Source: Phaseolus vulgaris
Taxonomy: Eukaryota > Streptophyta > Magnoliopsida > Fabales > Fabaceae
Direction of reading: 5' to 3'
Assembly: GCF_000499845.2 (NCBI RefSeq)
Contig: NC_023754.2
Location: 23,966,611 to 24,030,610, forward strand
DNA length: 64,000 nt
Under the pieces are notes generated by a model. That model made no database searches. It was not told where the DNA came from and saw nothing but the letters and a program-made list of their open reading frames with translations. Positions 24,600 through 37,100 of this stretch are shown here, one piece after another (positions within the stretch are counted from its first letter, which is position 1; each line of letters opens with the position of its first letter). The position numbers and the translations under genes were made by a program.

Positions 24600-24935
24600 T
24601 GGCAAACTGACACATATAATCATTAACGCTCAAACCAAGGTCAGTGAAATTAAACTACCATTAAGAATGAGGTAATGCAACAATAAGTGTGAACCATTTC
24701 ACTAATCAAACCTCAATAAGGTAAACCCATTAAAATAATATAAATAACACACATTCCAAGAAACAAAGGTACGTCATTATTATTGTACACAAACCTGAGT
24801 GTTGAACACCCTCTTTACTAACTTGAACGTCGGAATGTCTTTTATAGGTACCTTTCCCATTTGGCATTTGCCCGAGACTAAGAGCCGAAGGAGTAGCACG
24901 ATAGGAAGACAAAAACTTCAATAGTTCACTAGGTC
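24600..24935 (-). mobile_element. LTR-like repeat fragment, inverted relative to the copy at 58 kb
   Basis: The minus strand of this segment follows the plus strand of 58015-58330 for some 300 bp: ggtac(c/t)t, ttcaagt, gtgttc(a/g)acactc, gtacaataataatgacgtac, gtgttatttatattatttta and ttgagcgttaat occur in the same order. The sequence resembles LTR U3/R regions of legume retrotransposons. No internal domain lies next to it, so it is probably a solo LTR or a fragment. Confidence 0.55.
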
Positions 24936-27900
24936 TCATCTTCATAATAGGAACAATTTATATAACAAAAAGTTAATTAAAATATTTTCTAAACAAAATA
25001 AACTTATTATGTTTTTTTTAATGTGTATTTAGTTAGAAGGTTATTATTTTAAAGTTTATAGTTGATTTATTTAAGCAAACAATAATAACGTTGTATTTTG
25101 ATGTTTTAAAATTACAGCGTAATGAATTTTAAACTTGTTTACCTACACGTGTCTTGTATATACTAAAAGCACACCCTCACTTACTCTACTCTATATTTAA
25201 CATGTTATCGCTTATCAAGGTCAAATACGTGGATCACAAAATTATGAATATTTCATTCTCAAATGAAACTTACATTAATTTTAAACAATAGCAGATTAAA
25301 GAGACTAATTTTTGGGTGGACCACTTTCATAACTGTTATTTATAACCACAACATGCATACTTTCTTTTGGGTAAAATAATTTACTATTTATGAATCTACG
25401 GAGATTTAAGGAAATGATTCCAAGTGGACTTGTTGGAATTGTTTAATACATTACTTATTTCTTTTTAGATTCAATATTTGAATTTTTTACAATTATTATT
25501 AAAAATTAATATTATAAAAGAATATTTGTATTTTCTCAACTAATTCTTTTAATAAAAATATTTATAGTTTAAAAGATATACCTAAAGATAATTTATTAAA
25601 AACAGGCTACGTACTTTCATTAATAATCACATATATCAATAATTTTTTTACTATATTTAGTTAAACAAAACCAACTCACATTCCATTAATTTTTCAAAAT
25701 TACTACAAATTAATCCTCCACTTTTGACATGCCTAATGAAACAAAATATTTCCTTAAAACTTCACTTTGTTTTTTCCTTTCCATATTTAAGATACTTTGT
25801 GTCCTCTCTTACCACCAAGAACCATTTTTACTTTTTCTTTTTTCTTCTTCTCTTCTTTAGATAAGTCAGTTCTTCCCAAGAAAAAGGGTTTTGGAAGGAA
25901 TAGATGATAGGTCCAATTAATTGCTCAGAATAAAGAAGTTTTGCAAAATAACTAAGGTTATATATATAAAAAAAATTGTAATATAAATTGAATTAAAGTA
26001 TTTTTACTCTGACCCATCCATCTTTTAGCCTAAATGGATTTAAGTTGAATGTACTAGTATACTTATGAATAAATTCACTTTATAAAACAATAATTATATA
26101 AAATAAACATAAAAAAAATTGCTTATAAAATATCAGTATTATAATGCATATTTATTTATATTGAAATTAAAGGTAATTTTATTGATATGACAAAATTTTA
26201 AAAATAGATTTTTTATGTTCTAAAGTGGACCAAAATGATATGTTGGCCCAATATAAAGTTGAACCATATAAAAACTTGATATCCATTTAAAAAAAAATGT
26301 TTGAACTGACGAAATATTCATATATAAAACGCCTAAAATTATAAATTTAAGATAAATCTAACGTTTAATAGGTGTGGTCCTCTGGTTCACTTATAAACAA
26401 ATAAGAAAATGTTTAAAAAAAAGGTGAAATAAAATATTGATACAAATAAGAAAATATTGTATAAATGATTTTTTTTCTAAATTTAAAGAATAAATCAATT
26501 TTATAAGTTCCACACAGTTCAGCTTGTCTAGTCCATTTTTAACCCTAATTTTATGAGATGAAATTTTTTCAAGATAATATAATACAATAAATTGACAGTT
26601 TAAAAGAAACTTTCAACTATAAACAATATAAAGGTTTTAGCATGAACATTAAATTAAGTAAAATATTTATTTTAAAATATTATAAACTGTAAAATTCACT
26701 TTCCTTAATTAACCTTTAAAAAAATACAACATAACGAAAGAAACTAGGTCATAGAAAAAAAACCTTAGTGCGTGACATTCATCACTGCAACAAAGTGATA
26801 AAATTACAATCACATATATCCAAACATGACAAATGTCCAGGAATTGTACTTACCAAGTTTTCCATTTAAAAACTGTAACAAAAAATATATTTTTCAGAAA
26901 AAATAAATAAAAATAAACAACTGATGTAAAACTAAGTCAATATGGTTAAACCAAAAACAATAAATTCCCCTGTTTAATGGAAAATGATAAAATATTTATT
27001 ATTATCAACATTTTATAACTTTTTATAGTATTGATATATTTGTGAATAAAATTAAAATCAATTATTAAGTCACTAACTAATTTATTATAAATATTTTATG
27101 AAATTTGTACAAGAGTGTATTATATATAATTGGTTATTATTTTTTTATTAGTTTGTTAGTATGTTGTTATTGTAAATGGTTCTCACTTTTATATAAAATT
27201 AATATTTTTTAATATTATTTTAATTCTTTTATTATAAAAAAATTATTAAATAAAAATAGATAAATAAATATTTAATTAGTATATTGATTAAATTATATAT
27301 TATTTTAAAAATTAATAATATATTGATATCTTGTTACTTGATGTGTCAAGTTGCATAGTTAGAGTGTGGCTCTCCTATAATTTTTTCATTTGGGATCATT
27401 CTGGAAAAAAGTATTGATACATAACATGAAAATTTTTATTTAAAAATAATATATTGATATCTAAAATATTTTTTATTTTATTTTTATATTTAGTTAACTA
27501 TCAAGATTTTAACTATTATTATATTTAATATTTTTTACTATAGAAATCATATTTGAGATCATAAATCTAAGTTAGGTCTTATAAAACTTTTACAAGACAA
27601 TAAATTTAAGAATTTAGGTTTAAAATAAAACGCCAAATCATAAAAATAAAACATTGTTTTTTTTTACATTAGAAGCAACTTTTGTTTCAGATAAATATTT
27701 TTATATTGAAGTGTAAATAACATATCATTAAATATGAGATATTTTTTAAAACCTTTTATTGAAGAAAAAGTAAATATAAAATTTAGAAATAATGTTATAC
27801 AATAGGATCGAAAAAAGTATATTAAAAATGTATATTACTCCTATAATAAAAATGTATTGCCAATATCTCAAAGACAAGACATAACAAAAGTAAATGCTCA

Positions 27901-28204
27901 TCACTTAAATTTTATTTTAAGAATAATAATATTTTCACATGTTTATACAATAATTTATAAAGTTAAATATTTGATCACATCCACTATTTTTTTTACAATT
28001 CTTTTTACTCAATTCAATTTGTAGTACAATTATATAAACGTTCCGTATCTTAATATAATCGAGTTAAAAATAATTTATATTTTTTTTTCTTTAACTTATC
28101 AAATTATTTTTTAAGAATAACACTATAATAGAGCCTTAAGTTCAAAATCAGATAATATCTCTCAATCCAAATTTCTACAATTTAATTTATGATATTTTCT
28201 ATTA

Positions 28205-29352
28205 TTTTTTTTTTATAAAAGTTTTCATGTTAGGCATCATTATGCAACTTGACATCTCAGCTAGATTGATACCTCAAATAACAACAATCATCTGCCATCA
28301 GATGAAAAAAATATTATTAAAAAAAAATACAAAAATATGGGGAACTAAACCAAAACTCACATGTTAACCAACCCGATACATAGGTAGACTATACCTATTC
28401 ATAAAGATATTTTTTATTATTTTATCATTTTCAAACCTATTAAAATATTAACAACCTTTAAAATTGATCTCTATAAAAATGCTAGTTAGTTAAGGTACAT
28501 ATCATATTATTTACTATTTCTGCAATCAATCATTTGAAATTATCTATTTTCATTTGTACTTATATATTTTATATTTCCAATCATCTATCATACTTCTTTT
28601 ACCTTATTTTATTTATATCACTAAGTTAATATTTTTAAAATACTAAAACTACCTTGTAAATCATATACCGTATATATTTACTAGTAATGAAAGAGATACC
28701 TATATTTGGTATTATGCATACTTTTTTAGTCTACTTTTAAAAGAACTAACCTCAATGACAACTATTATTATAAGAAGTATTAAGTTAATCATGCCATGTA
28801 TTTACATCTCTTAACCATATTTTATTTTCAATTAAAAAAGCTTAAACTACAAGCATGCTCACACCCAAAAAACACTGTTTTTCAACAATTTTGTTCACCA
28901 CAAGATAAGTCTCCTTAATGGACCATTCATCATACAATTAAATTTAAATTTACAAAAAAATAATAATATAAAGATATACAAGACATGTAATGTGGTGGAA
29001 CTAAAATAATAAATTGAAATTTGGGGATAAAAATACCTAAAAAGAGTTTTGAGGTAGCATAACAATAAAGTGTATATTACAACTAATTGAGAAATTATAA
29101 TATTACCATAAACAACCAAAAAAAGATGGTGATGATTCTTGCTCAATCCTATAGTAAAAGTTTAAATTTTAATTATAATGAACAAAGAACACTTAAAATA
29201 ATTAAATATCTAAATTCTACCTTTTAATAATTAATATAAAAAATAAATGTTTTTATTTGGGTCAACTATACGTAAATGTTGTTGTTACTTGAAATGTCAG
29301 CCTAGTTGAGATGTCAAGTTGGGATACCTAACCTAAAAACTGTTATAAAAAA
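28205..29352. repeat. Inverted-repeat arms about 1 kb apart (possible long-TIR element)
   Basis: The segment 28205-28290 (ttttataaaagttttcatg, ttaggcatc, caacttgacatctcagcta) matches the reverse complement of 29265-29352 (ataacagtttttaggttagg, caacttgacatctcaacta, caagtaacaacaaca). Partial copies occur at about 27335-27360 and 62590-62645. The DNA between the arms is AT-rich and non-coding. Confidence 0.5.
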
Positions 29353-29930
29353 ATTATTTTTTCAAACTGGTGTAATTTCACTTTGATTCTTTTTAAATAG
29401 ATAATTATTTTCTAATTTTGGAATTAAATTAATTATCACTGACAAGAAAATTATGAAATAAAAATTAATTAAAAAAAAAAATAATTTAATTGCTATAGTA
29501 ACTAAATTAAAAACTATTTTAGAGACTAAAATATTATTGGTTTCTAAATTAGTTTTTAATATTGATAAATAATTTTTAAATTGGTATACCAAAATTTTAA
29601 CAATCAAAATTAATCTCTATTTAATTATTATACTTACTAAATATCGTATTTAAAATTTATGATATTTTAATTAAATTTGTATTTTACGTATATATTTTTT
29701 GATAAAATAATTTTTGTTAAAAAAAACAATGTAATGTATACAACTTATGTGAAATTTACAAAAATAGCATAGATATTCACAATTTCAGTAAAATTAAATC
29801 GTATTTGATATGTATGATTTATCTAATTTTAAAATAAAATAAAAATCTGATAATTTACAGAAAATTGAATTAAAATTACACGACTTTCAAAAGGAAAACG
29901 CAGATGGGAAAAGAAAAAAGGGCAACGTGG

Positions 29931-30641
29931 TTAAAGCGTTTCCGTAACATGCGCAACTTTGGCCTTGGTTTTTGGCTCTGTTACACATTAGCCATTCCCT
30001 CTGCAACTGCAACATCGTATCTCATTTGTCCTCTTCGCCTTCTTCTTATTCCCTCACTTTTCCCTTCTCTTTTTCTGTACTCTCTCTCTCTCCTTCTACC
30101 AACTTTTCTTGTCCATTCTTCTCTATTCCCAACACTTCACTCTTTCTTTCTTTCCCATCTTTCTCAAATACTCTTCTTTCGCTCAAGCTCCCTCCTTTTT
30201 CACCTTTCATCACACCCCCATCGATTCTCAACTCCCAATTTGGTTTATTCAAGGTGCTTCATTGTCTCGTCTTTCTTTTGCTTTTCAAATTTCTGGGTCG
30301 TTACAGGAATAGGCTATGATGATGTTTCTCACATGTGTGCCATTTGTTTTGGCGTTATTTGTGGTGCCTGTTTTCTCATTTCTTCCTTTTATCCTTTGAA
30401 AGTATCGCCGTGACTAATACTCAGAATTCATTTTTTAGCATCACAATTTCATAGCTGATTCCCGTCATTTTTCTTCTTCTTTTGTAGATATTCATTGTTG
30501 CTTTTATCGTTATTCCTTTCATCAGTCGAGTCAGATTGTGGGGTCCTTCAAAATTGGATCCTGACCTTCGAATTTGTTGGCCTGGTTTCTCCACATCGGT
30601 AATGATCAATTTTGTAAGTGATGCTGTAATCTGAGTTTTTA
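29931..30641 (+). promoter_or_regulatory. Leader region of O-fucosyltransferase-like copy A
   Basis: The C/T-rich stretch 30060-30250 (ctctctctctccttctacc, ccaacttttcttgtcc) has a counterpart before copy B at about 42344-42430. Later blocks (tttgtagatattcat, gtcgagtcagat, gtggggtccttcaaaattgg) are also shared with 43185-43310. This looks like the transcribed leader, probably with one or more leader introns whose limits I cannot fix. Confidence 0.5.
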
Positions 30642-31967
30642 ATGGAAGTGTTGTCGAAGTTCTCAGCCAGCACAATGAATTCAGTAACCAGCAAATGTAT
30701 GATTTTACTTGTTACTGTTTTAATTTTTAGAGCACTGTTGTTTCCATCCTTCCCTGGCTTTGACAGGATTGAATGGAGCAACTTTGTATATATCCGCACT
30801 CCATTTTTGAATTTCGATTTTGGAATTCGGCAAGATAAGTTTTTGGTGGTTCCCCAGATTGTGTGGGGATTAAACAACCAGAAGATTGCATTTGCAAGGG
30901 CCTCTCTTACTGCCAGAATGCTGAATAGAACATTGTTGATGCCAAGCCTTAGTGCCTCATTGTTTTACAAAGAAGTTGACCTCTTGCAACCTATTTCCTT
31001 TGACAAGGTTTTCCAATTTGATAAGTTTAATACCCTTTGCAATGGTTTTGTCCGGTTGGGGCGCTATTCAGATGTCTCGAATAGAACAGAAGTGCTGGAA
31101 ATGGAAAAGGGAAGTGGCAGGAGGTGGACAGTGGAGAGAGATTTGTCACAATTGAAGGAGCATGGTAAGGGCTATTTAGATGATCACGAGGTAATTCGGA
31201 TTGTAGGGAAGAACCCTTTCTTGTGGCATGATCATTGGCCTGTGAAGGACTATGCAATGATTTTTGAATGCTTGGATTTGACTGAAGAGATCGCTAAGGA
31301 AGCAGACAGAGTTGTGTCTAGGATTAGAGCTGTTAGAAGAAAGATAACAGGCAACACTGAAGCAGTGGAAATGCAGAACAGTATCATCAATGATGCATCT
31401 TCTTTTCAGCCCCTTCCATATGTTGCTGTGCACATGAGGATAGAAATTGATTGGATGATTCACTGTAAAAATTTAGAGAGGCGATTGAACACGAATCAAA
31501 TCTGCAGTAGCAAGAAAGAGATAGTGGAAAGAGTTAGGAACATTGCTGGTTTGAAGACTCCAGTTGTTGTTTATCTTGCTGTTGCTGATAAACTCCTCAA
31601 CAATTCTTCCATACTTGAAGGTTGGGAAGAAGGGTTTCTTCCTTTTGAGAAGAAGAAACTTGGTGTTGATGGAATTTATAAGAAGTATCCCTATTTAATT
31701 CAGTCTGCAATCGACTATGAAGTGTGTTTAAGAGCTGATACCTTTGTGGGAAACAGTTTCTCAACATTTTCTAGTCTTATAGCTCTGGAAAGAACACAGA
31801 AGATGATCAGAATGAATGCCACCAACTTGTGCGGAGAAAATGTAAGATGGCCCTCTTATGCTTACAACGTACTAGGAACATCAAACGGTCCAATGAGATG
31901 GGTTACAAACATGTCAGAATCAAATCTTCAAGCAATCAGCTATGGAACCAATCACATCTCTTGTTAA
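30642..31967 (+). CDS. O-fucosyltransferase-like type II membrane protein, copy A
   Basis: A single uninterrupted exon of 441 residues. A short cytoplasmic N-terminus is followed by one membrane segment (about 19-38, CMILLVTVLIFRALLFPSF), the layout of a Golgi type II glycosyltransferase. The lumenal part carries plant GDP-fucose O-fucosyltransferase-family features: VPQIVWGLNNQKIAFARA near residue 70-85, a YVAVHMRIEIDW block (place of the HxRxE signature) and the late block VCLRADTFVGNSFSTFSS, which corresponds to the conserved D-x-F-x-x-x-x-x-G region. It most resembles the OFUT23-type short subgroup; that subgroup assignment is from memory. Donor GDP-fucose is inferred from the family and the acceptor is unknown. 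A second copy at 43439-44764 is about 94% identical in protein sequence and exactly the same length. Confidence 0.85.
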   Translation: MEVLSKFSASTMNSVTSKCMILLVTVLIFRALLFPSFPGFDRIEWSNFVYIRTPFLNFDFGIRQDKFLVVPQIVWGLNNQKIAFARASLTARMLNRTLLMPSLSASLFYKEVDLLQPISFDKVFQFDKFNTLCNGFVRLGRYSDVSNRTEVLEMEKGSGRRWTVERDLSQLKEHGKGYLDDHEVIRIVGKNPFLWHDHWPVKDYAMIFECLDLTEEIAKEADRVVSRIRAVRRKITGNTEAVEMQNSIINDASSFQPLPYVAVHMRIEIDWMIHCKNLERRLNTNQICSSKKEIVERVRNIAGLKTPVVVYLAVADKLLNNSSILEGWEEGFLPFEKKKLGVDGIYKKYPYLIQSAIDYEVCLRADTFVGNSFSTFSSLIALERTQKMIRMNATNLCGENVRWPSYAYNVLGTSNGPMRWVTNMSESNLQAISYGTNHISC

Positions 31968-34045
31968 CAGTCCCTTGTCTAATTAATTATTCCTGCTACA
32001 AACCTTTTGAGTAGATGAAGAGCCTCTTTTTTGTGGCTCAACAATTTCACTTCTGGGCATGATATCCACACTTAGAAAGATGGATTTTGATGTAGTGAAC
32101 ACACTTGAGGTACAGTTTCTCGTTGTGAAAACTGAGCCCACTATTTTGAAACAAATTTCTCAGTTCTGACACTGTTTGGTTGTTAAAAAACTCTCAGTTC
32201 AGAAAGGTTAAGTTTTGTTTTCTTTATACATTTTTGTGTTAATAGTTTGGTTGGTGTTACTGTTGATTTATTGGGTTCACGTGGGAGAGAATTGCAGAAG
32301 GTTGAGAGAAGAGTTCTATACCTGTATTCTGGTCGTGTCTATTTTTGTTGTACACTTGAGAGATCACAGAGTGGGCCCATTTTAGTTATTAAAGAAGAAA
32401 AAGTGAACCCTCTTTTGTTTTCTTCTGCAAATGATCTTGAGAATTCCATATTTGGAAATTAACTGTTACCAAGGTTTAGTTAGTAAAGAAGAGACTCATA
32501 ATCTATCAGATTTTGTGTTTGATTCCTTTATTGATGCAAAAACTTGTTAGTGGTTTTTCTAATCTTGAGAATTTGACTTAGGCGAGATTTTATTTAGGTA
32601 TTAAAGTCAGTCACCTCGGATTATTTGAGATACCTAACTTTTCGGTTCATAAAGTTTTCTTCTTATTCACACTTTCAATAAAACTTGGTCAGTAGTCATT
32701 GCTAAAAGCAAGGCTTTATATGATTTTTAGACCTAGAAATTTATAGTGAACCTGCTTTTGCTTTCTCAAATTTAGAAATAAAATTCTATTTTTGTTTTTT
32801 ATATTTGAAAAAATATTATTTGAATCATGTTAATTTACTTCTTAAAAATAATAAATGTTCTGGACAAGTCGTTTTAATTTATCATATTTAGTGTTGGAGG
32901 AAGAATTTTGTTTTCAAATAATCTTTGATATATTTTTTAAATTAATTATCACGAAAACTAAAAAAAAAATAAGTATTGTACTTACTGGCGATTTGATGAC
33001 AGAGTATAATATATTTTCTCATATTTAGTTTTTTCTAGTGAGAATCAAAACAAATATGAATATTTCAAATTTACTCATCATCAATTAATTTTTTTCCGCT
33101 GTTAATTTGCTGAGTCCAAGACAAGATAAAGTGCAGTCATATTTGTTAAATGAATAAGAGAAAATAAAATAAAACCTCTCTTTTTTAGCTTTTATTTAAT
33201 TAATCCAAATAAAGCATGTTTGAAAATTAATTAAATTAATAACATTTAAAAAAAAATACTAAAACAATAAAAAATGTAGTATTTTTTTATATTAAATTTG
33301 TCTGTATCCGGCCCATAAATAAATGGTGGCTGGACCAGACTCAGCAGTACAACAAAGAGACAAAAAATAGAACCACACACAAACCCAAACATATCAAAGA
33401 TATGATAATGACACCAAAAAAAAACAATGATTTGTAGGTTAGACTTCAAGTGACCACATTATCCGTTATAGCAATTTTTTTTTATGTATTTTTCATACAT
33501 AACATAATTATTCTCGAACGAGTTTGGGATCTAGAGAACGATTGCTCCTACTCTTACTCCTGGATTTGGTTGGTGTTTTCTATTGTGCTTCTCATCCTTC
33601 AGTTGTCCTGCTCTTTAGGCGGAGTGGTACCTTCAAAAAACACTCAAACACTCAAGTCAGTGGAGTATCGACACTCGGTTATCGGAATATTGTAGATAAT
33701 GTACATTTCTCATTGAAATGCGTGCTATTTATATTACCTTAATGGACTTCACTGCTGGGTCAGATTAAGGAGGTTGGCTTGCGTTTAGGGTTGTGTTAAA
33801 CCACCCTTAACTGTGGATTAGCCTTACTAATCTGGTAAACCTTTGACTTGAACATCATCGACCGATCGGTCACGTGTGCAACGCAGTCGCCTCTTTATTG
33901 TTAATGTGATTGAGTCGGCCAGTCGTACTAATATAACATGATAATAATAAATTTGAATTTAAATATATTTTTATATTTTTGTTGAATCATATACTAAACA
34001 CAATTCCCTCTCACCATTGCTTAGTTTATGAGTGGAGTGAATTCC
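31968..34045. other. Intergenic; 3' flank of copy A and LTR-like fragment
   Basis: Homology with the 3' flank of copy B (44765 onward) continues to about 32690: for example ggtacagtttctcgttgtg, then tttgaaacaaattt, then acctaac(t/c)tttcggttca. AT-rich DNA follows, then an LTR-like fragment at 33535-33920. No independent gene was recognised. Confidence 0.6.
33535..33920 (+). mobile_element. LTR-like repeat fragment upstream of the Argonaute gene
   Basis: The order ggagtggtacctt, aacactcaagtcagtgga, gtatcgacactcgg, gataatgtac and gtgctatttatatta parallels the LTR-like copies at 24.6 and 58.0 kb. The piece is less AT-rich than its surroundings and contains a CACGTG box near 33872. It ends about 125 bp before the TATA box of the Argonaute gene. 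Boundaries are approximate. Confidence 0.4.
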
Positions 34046-34053
34046 TATATAAA
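34046..34053 (+). promoter_or_regulatory. TATA box of the Argonaute gene
   Basis: TATATAAA lies 65 bp before the ATG at 34118 and is followed by a C/T-rich leader (ctccctccatttc). The spacing implies a 5' UTR of only about 35-45 nt. The promoter appears intact although the coding region downstream is broken. Confidence 0.6.
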
Positions 34054-34117
34054 CAATCTCCCTCCATTTCAATTCCTTCACCTATTGTTCTTTCTCTAAT
34101 CCTCACCCCTTCCACTA

Positions 34118-37100
34118 ATGGAAACCGGTGCTGCCGGTACCCAAGCCCAACCAAGCGGTTACACCGGAAGAGAAATTCCGCCACCGCAACTGCCTGAGGA
34201 ACCGAATCTGCGGCCAGAATGCCGACGATCAAGTGGAACTGAGCCGGACCTCATTCTGCAACCTGAATGGCGCCGTCCAAGGCCAATCGATCCTCCTTCC
34301 GAACCTTCCAACCGTGGCGGCGAAGAGGAAATTCTACTCCAACCACAATGGAGGCGCTCGAAGCCAACCGCGAGCGCGAGTGCGAGTACTAGTGTTTGGG
34401 AACCTGAATGGAGACGATCGAGAACAGGTTCAACGGCATTTCCATGGAACCAGAATTACAGTGTTCGCAAACCTAGTGCGTCGAGTTCCGGTGGCGTTGA
34501 AAGACGCGGTGACCCTAACGACCTTTGGCGAGCTCTTCCGGCTGCAGGTATATCCATTCTTCGAAGAAATGCTCTGTTCCGCTCGGTACTTGCTCTCTGT
34601 GATCGAGTATTAAGACTACAAATAGGGATTGTATTGTAGAAACTACAGAAAGATTCCTCTTGTGTCAGGTCTAAACATGGAGTGTTAGTGTTGACTCTAT
34701 AATCATTTATTACAGTGGACAGCAAGTAAATTAGGCGTTGAAGTCACTGAAAGCGCATAGTCCTTTTTTATTAGCCGTTTAAACTTAACAAATTCTAATA
34801 AGTTTTTGATATTGCAAATTGTTGATCATGGTAATTCAAAATTAAAAAGAATCTGTTCGAAGTAATAATTCTAATATATGTTTAACCAAAACTGCTAGTA
34901 AGGTGTTAAGTTTAGAAACATAGATGAATCAACTTGAATCTCAAGGACCCATTTGCTAGTTTTCTTACTTTCGGGGTACACTTTTGGAGACTAAAATGAT
35001 AGTTTACTCCAGGGAGAATTTAGTGGTTTTGTTTTAACTGATTATTACAAAAACGTGGCATTCTCACTTTGTTTCCCATTTTCAAGAATTTGCAAGTGAA
35101 CTGATGAAAATTGCAAAGGTTAAGTTTGGATAAATTCTCAGTTAGTAATTCATAAGAGAAGAAAATAAGTTGAAATGAGTTTTTTCTATAAGCTAAAATT
35201 AACTTATACACTCTAACTCTTACAAAAGTTGGATTAGTGTAAAATCTAAGTGCATAAGTTGGTTTTAGCTTGTGAGAAGATTAAATTAATTTTACCTTCT
35301 TATTTTCATTTTTATACAGTATGGACTTATTTATCCAAACAGGACCTGAATCTTATTTTACTATTTTCCTTAGAAATTCCTGAAGTCAAGAAGCAAAGAG
35401 TGAGTTGATCATTTTTGTAATTACTAGTAAAAGTGTTTCAACTAGGAAAACCCCAAATTAAGATGAAAAGTGATATTATTCTTTTTGTTATGAATTGCAG
35501 GCCTAAAGACAACAAACTATCTTAACAATATTCGTGATTATTGTGTTGATTTGTTTTTTAGCTATTGATTTTCCTTGCAGATTCTGTCATTCCCAAGCTG
35601 GAAAAACTTCAAATATCAAAACAGTTTCCTACATCAAGTGAAAAAGAGGATAAAATATCACCTATTCAGAGACCTGATAATGGTGGCACGATAAAAATTC
35701 TAACTAGCAGACTCCGTGTGAATCATTTCCCTGTTAAGTTTGATCCAGAACGTACAATAATGCATTATAGTGTTGGTGTCAAGCCTAAGGTTTCTTCAAA
35801 ATTTGGGCAGCCTCAGAGATTATCGAAGTCTGATCTATCCATGATCAGAGAGAAACTGTTTTCTGATGATCCTAAGAGATTGCCTTGGAGATGACTGCAC
35901 ATGACGGTGCAAAAAATATTTATAGTGCAGTACAGTTACCAGAAGAGACCTTTACTGTGGAGATCACTGATGGAGAGGACGAAAAGATCATTTCATAGTG
36001 TTACCTTAACTCTTGTTAATAAACTCAGGCTTTGCAAGTTAATGGACTATCTTAGTGGGCATAATCTCTCCATTCCTAGGGATATTTTACAGTGTATGGA
36101 TGTGGTGGTGAAAGAGAATCCTGCTAGGCGAACTGTTTCTGTAGGAGGACGCTACTATCCCACAAATCCTCCTGTAGTGATGAAGGATCTTCACCATGGG
36201 ATAATTGCTGTTGGGGGATTTCAGCATAGTTTAAAGCCTACATCTCAGGGTCTGTCCTTATGTGTAGACTACTCAGTTTTGGCTTTTCGGAAGGGAATGC
36301 CAGTCTTGGATTTCTTACATGAGTGTATCGATAACTTTAAATTGGATGAATTTGAAAAATTTAGGAAATGTGTTGAGGGCGCACTTGTTGGATTGAAAGT
36401 CAATGTGACTCATCGTAAATGCAATCGGAAATACATTATTTCAAGATTAACTCCTATGATTACAAGGTATGTCACTTTTCCCATTGACAATACCGGTGAA
36501 TGGAATCGCCCAAAGGATGTTAGTCTTCTTACCTTTTTTAAAGACAAATATGGCAAGGAAATTATGTACAAAGATATTCCTTGTTTAGATTTAGGGAAAG
36601 ACAAGAAGAACTATGTACCCATGGAATTCTGTGTTCTGGTTGAGGGCCAAAGATATCCCAGAGACCGTCTGGATAGTATTTCTGCAAATACATTGAAAAC
36701 AATGTCACTAGCTCACCCAAATGAGAGGGAGGGTGCAATACATAAGATGGTGCAGTCTAGTGATGGACCTTGCAGGTAAGGGAATGTTATTCCAATTGCA
36801 TTACTTCTCTATGTGTATGCCTTTTGGAACTTGCATTATTACATTCCTTGATTCTTAGTTACATTTGCACGTGATGTCTCAATGATGGATTTAGGTCATA
36901 TGGTACTTATTTAAAGAGTAAATTTCAGGTTTCATGCACTCTACAATTCAGTCCACGTGCAGATTAGGCATAGGGTTTTAAAAGGTGAAAATGATCTCCT
37001 AAACTTCATACTTTTTGTGAAAACATCTGTCAACCTAGCTTGAAATATCTACCAGGTGCTAGGTGCAAGCCCCTCAACAAGTTTGGTCCACATGCTCTGG

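Larger units (their letters stand above)
22015..29930. other. Gene-poor AT-rich region, about 8 kb
   Basis: No coding region with family likeness is visible on either strand. It holds TRIM-like repeat copies (23326-23595), an LTR-like fragment (24600-24935) and inverted repeat arms (28205-29352). The DNA at 22301-22440 resembles one end of a legume MITE (gtttggacaactt...agaagataaaatgaaataag). Most of 25,000-29,900 is extremely AT-rich and featureless to inspection. Confidence 0.6.

Noticed and set aside
29904..30413. Open frame of 169 codons upstream of transferase copy A
   Set aside because: It is made of C/T-rich leader sequence (runs of Leu, Ser and Phe), is not conserved as protein in the matching leader of copy B and has no family likeness.
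31027..31463. Minus-strand frames within both transferase copies
   Set aside because: They are conserved only because the sense strand is conserved; they have no independent start context or domain.
34128..34613. Alternative long frame overlapping Argonaute exon 1
   Set aside because: The frame from 34118 joins exon 2 in phase through a good GT-AG intron and carries the repeated W-R-R motifs; the other frame does not continue.
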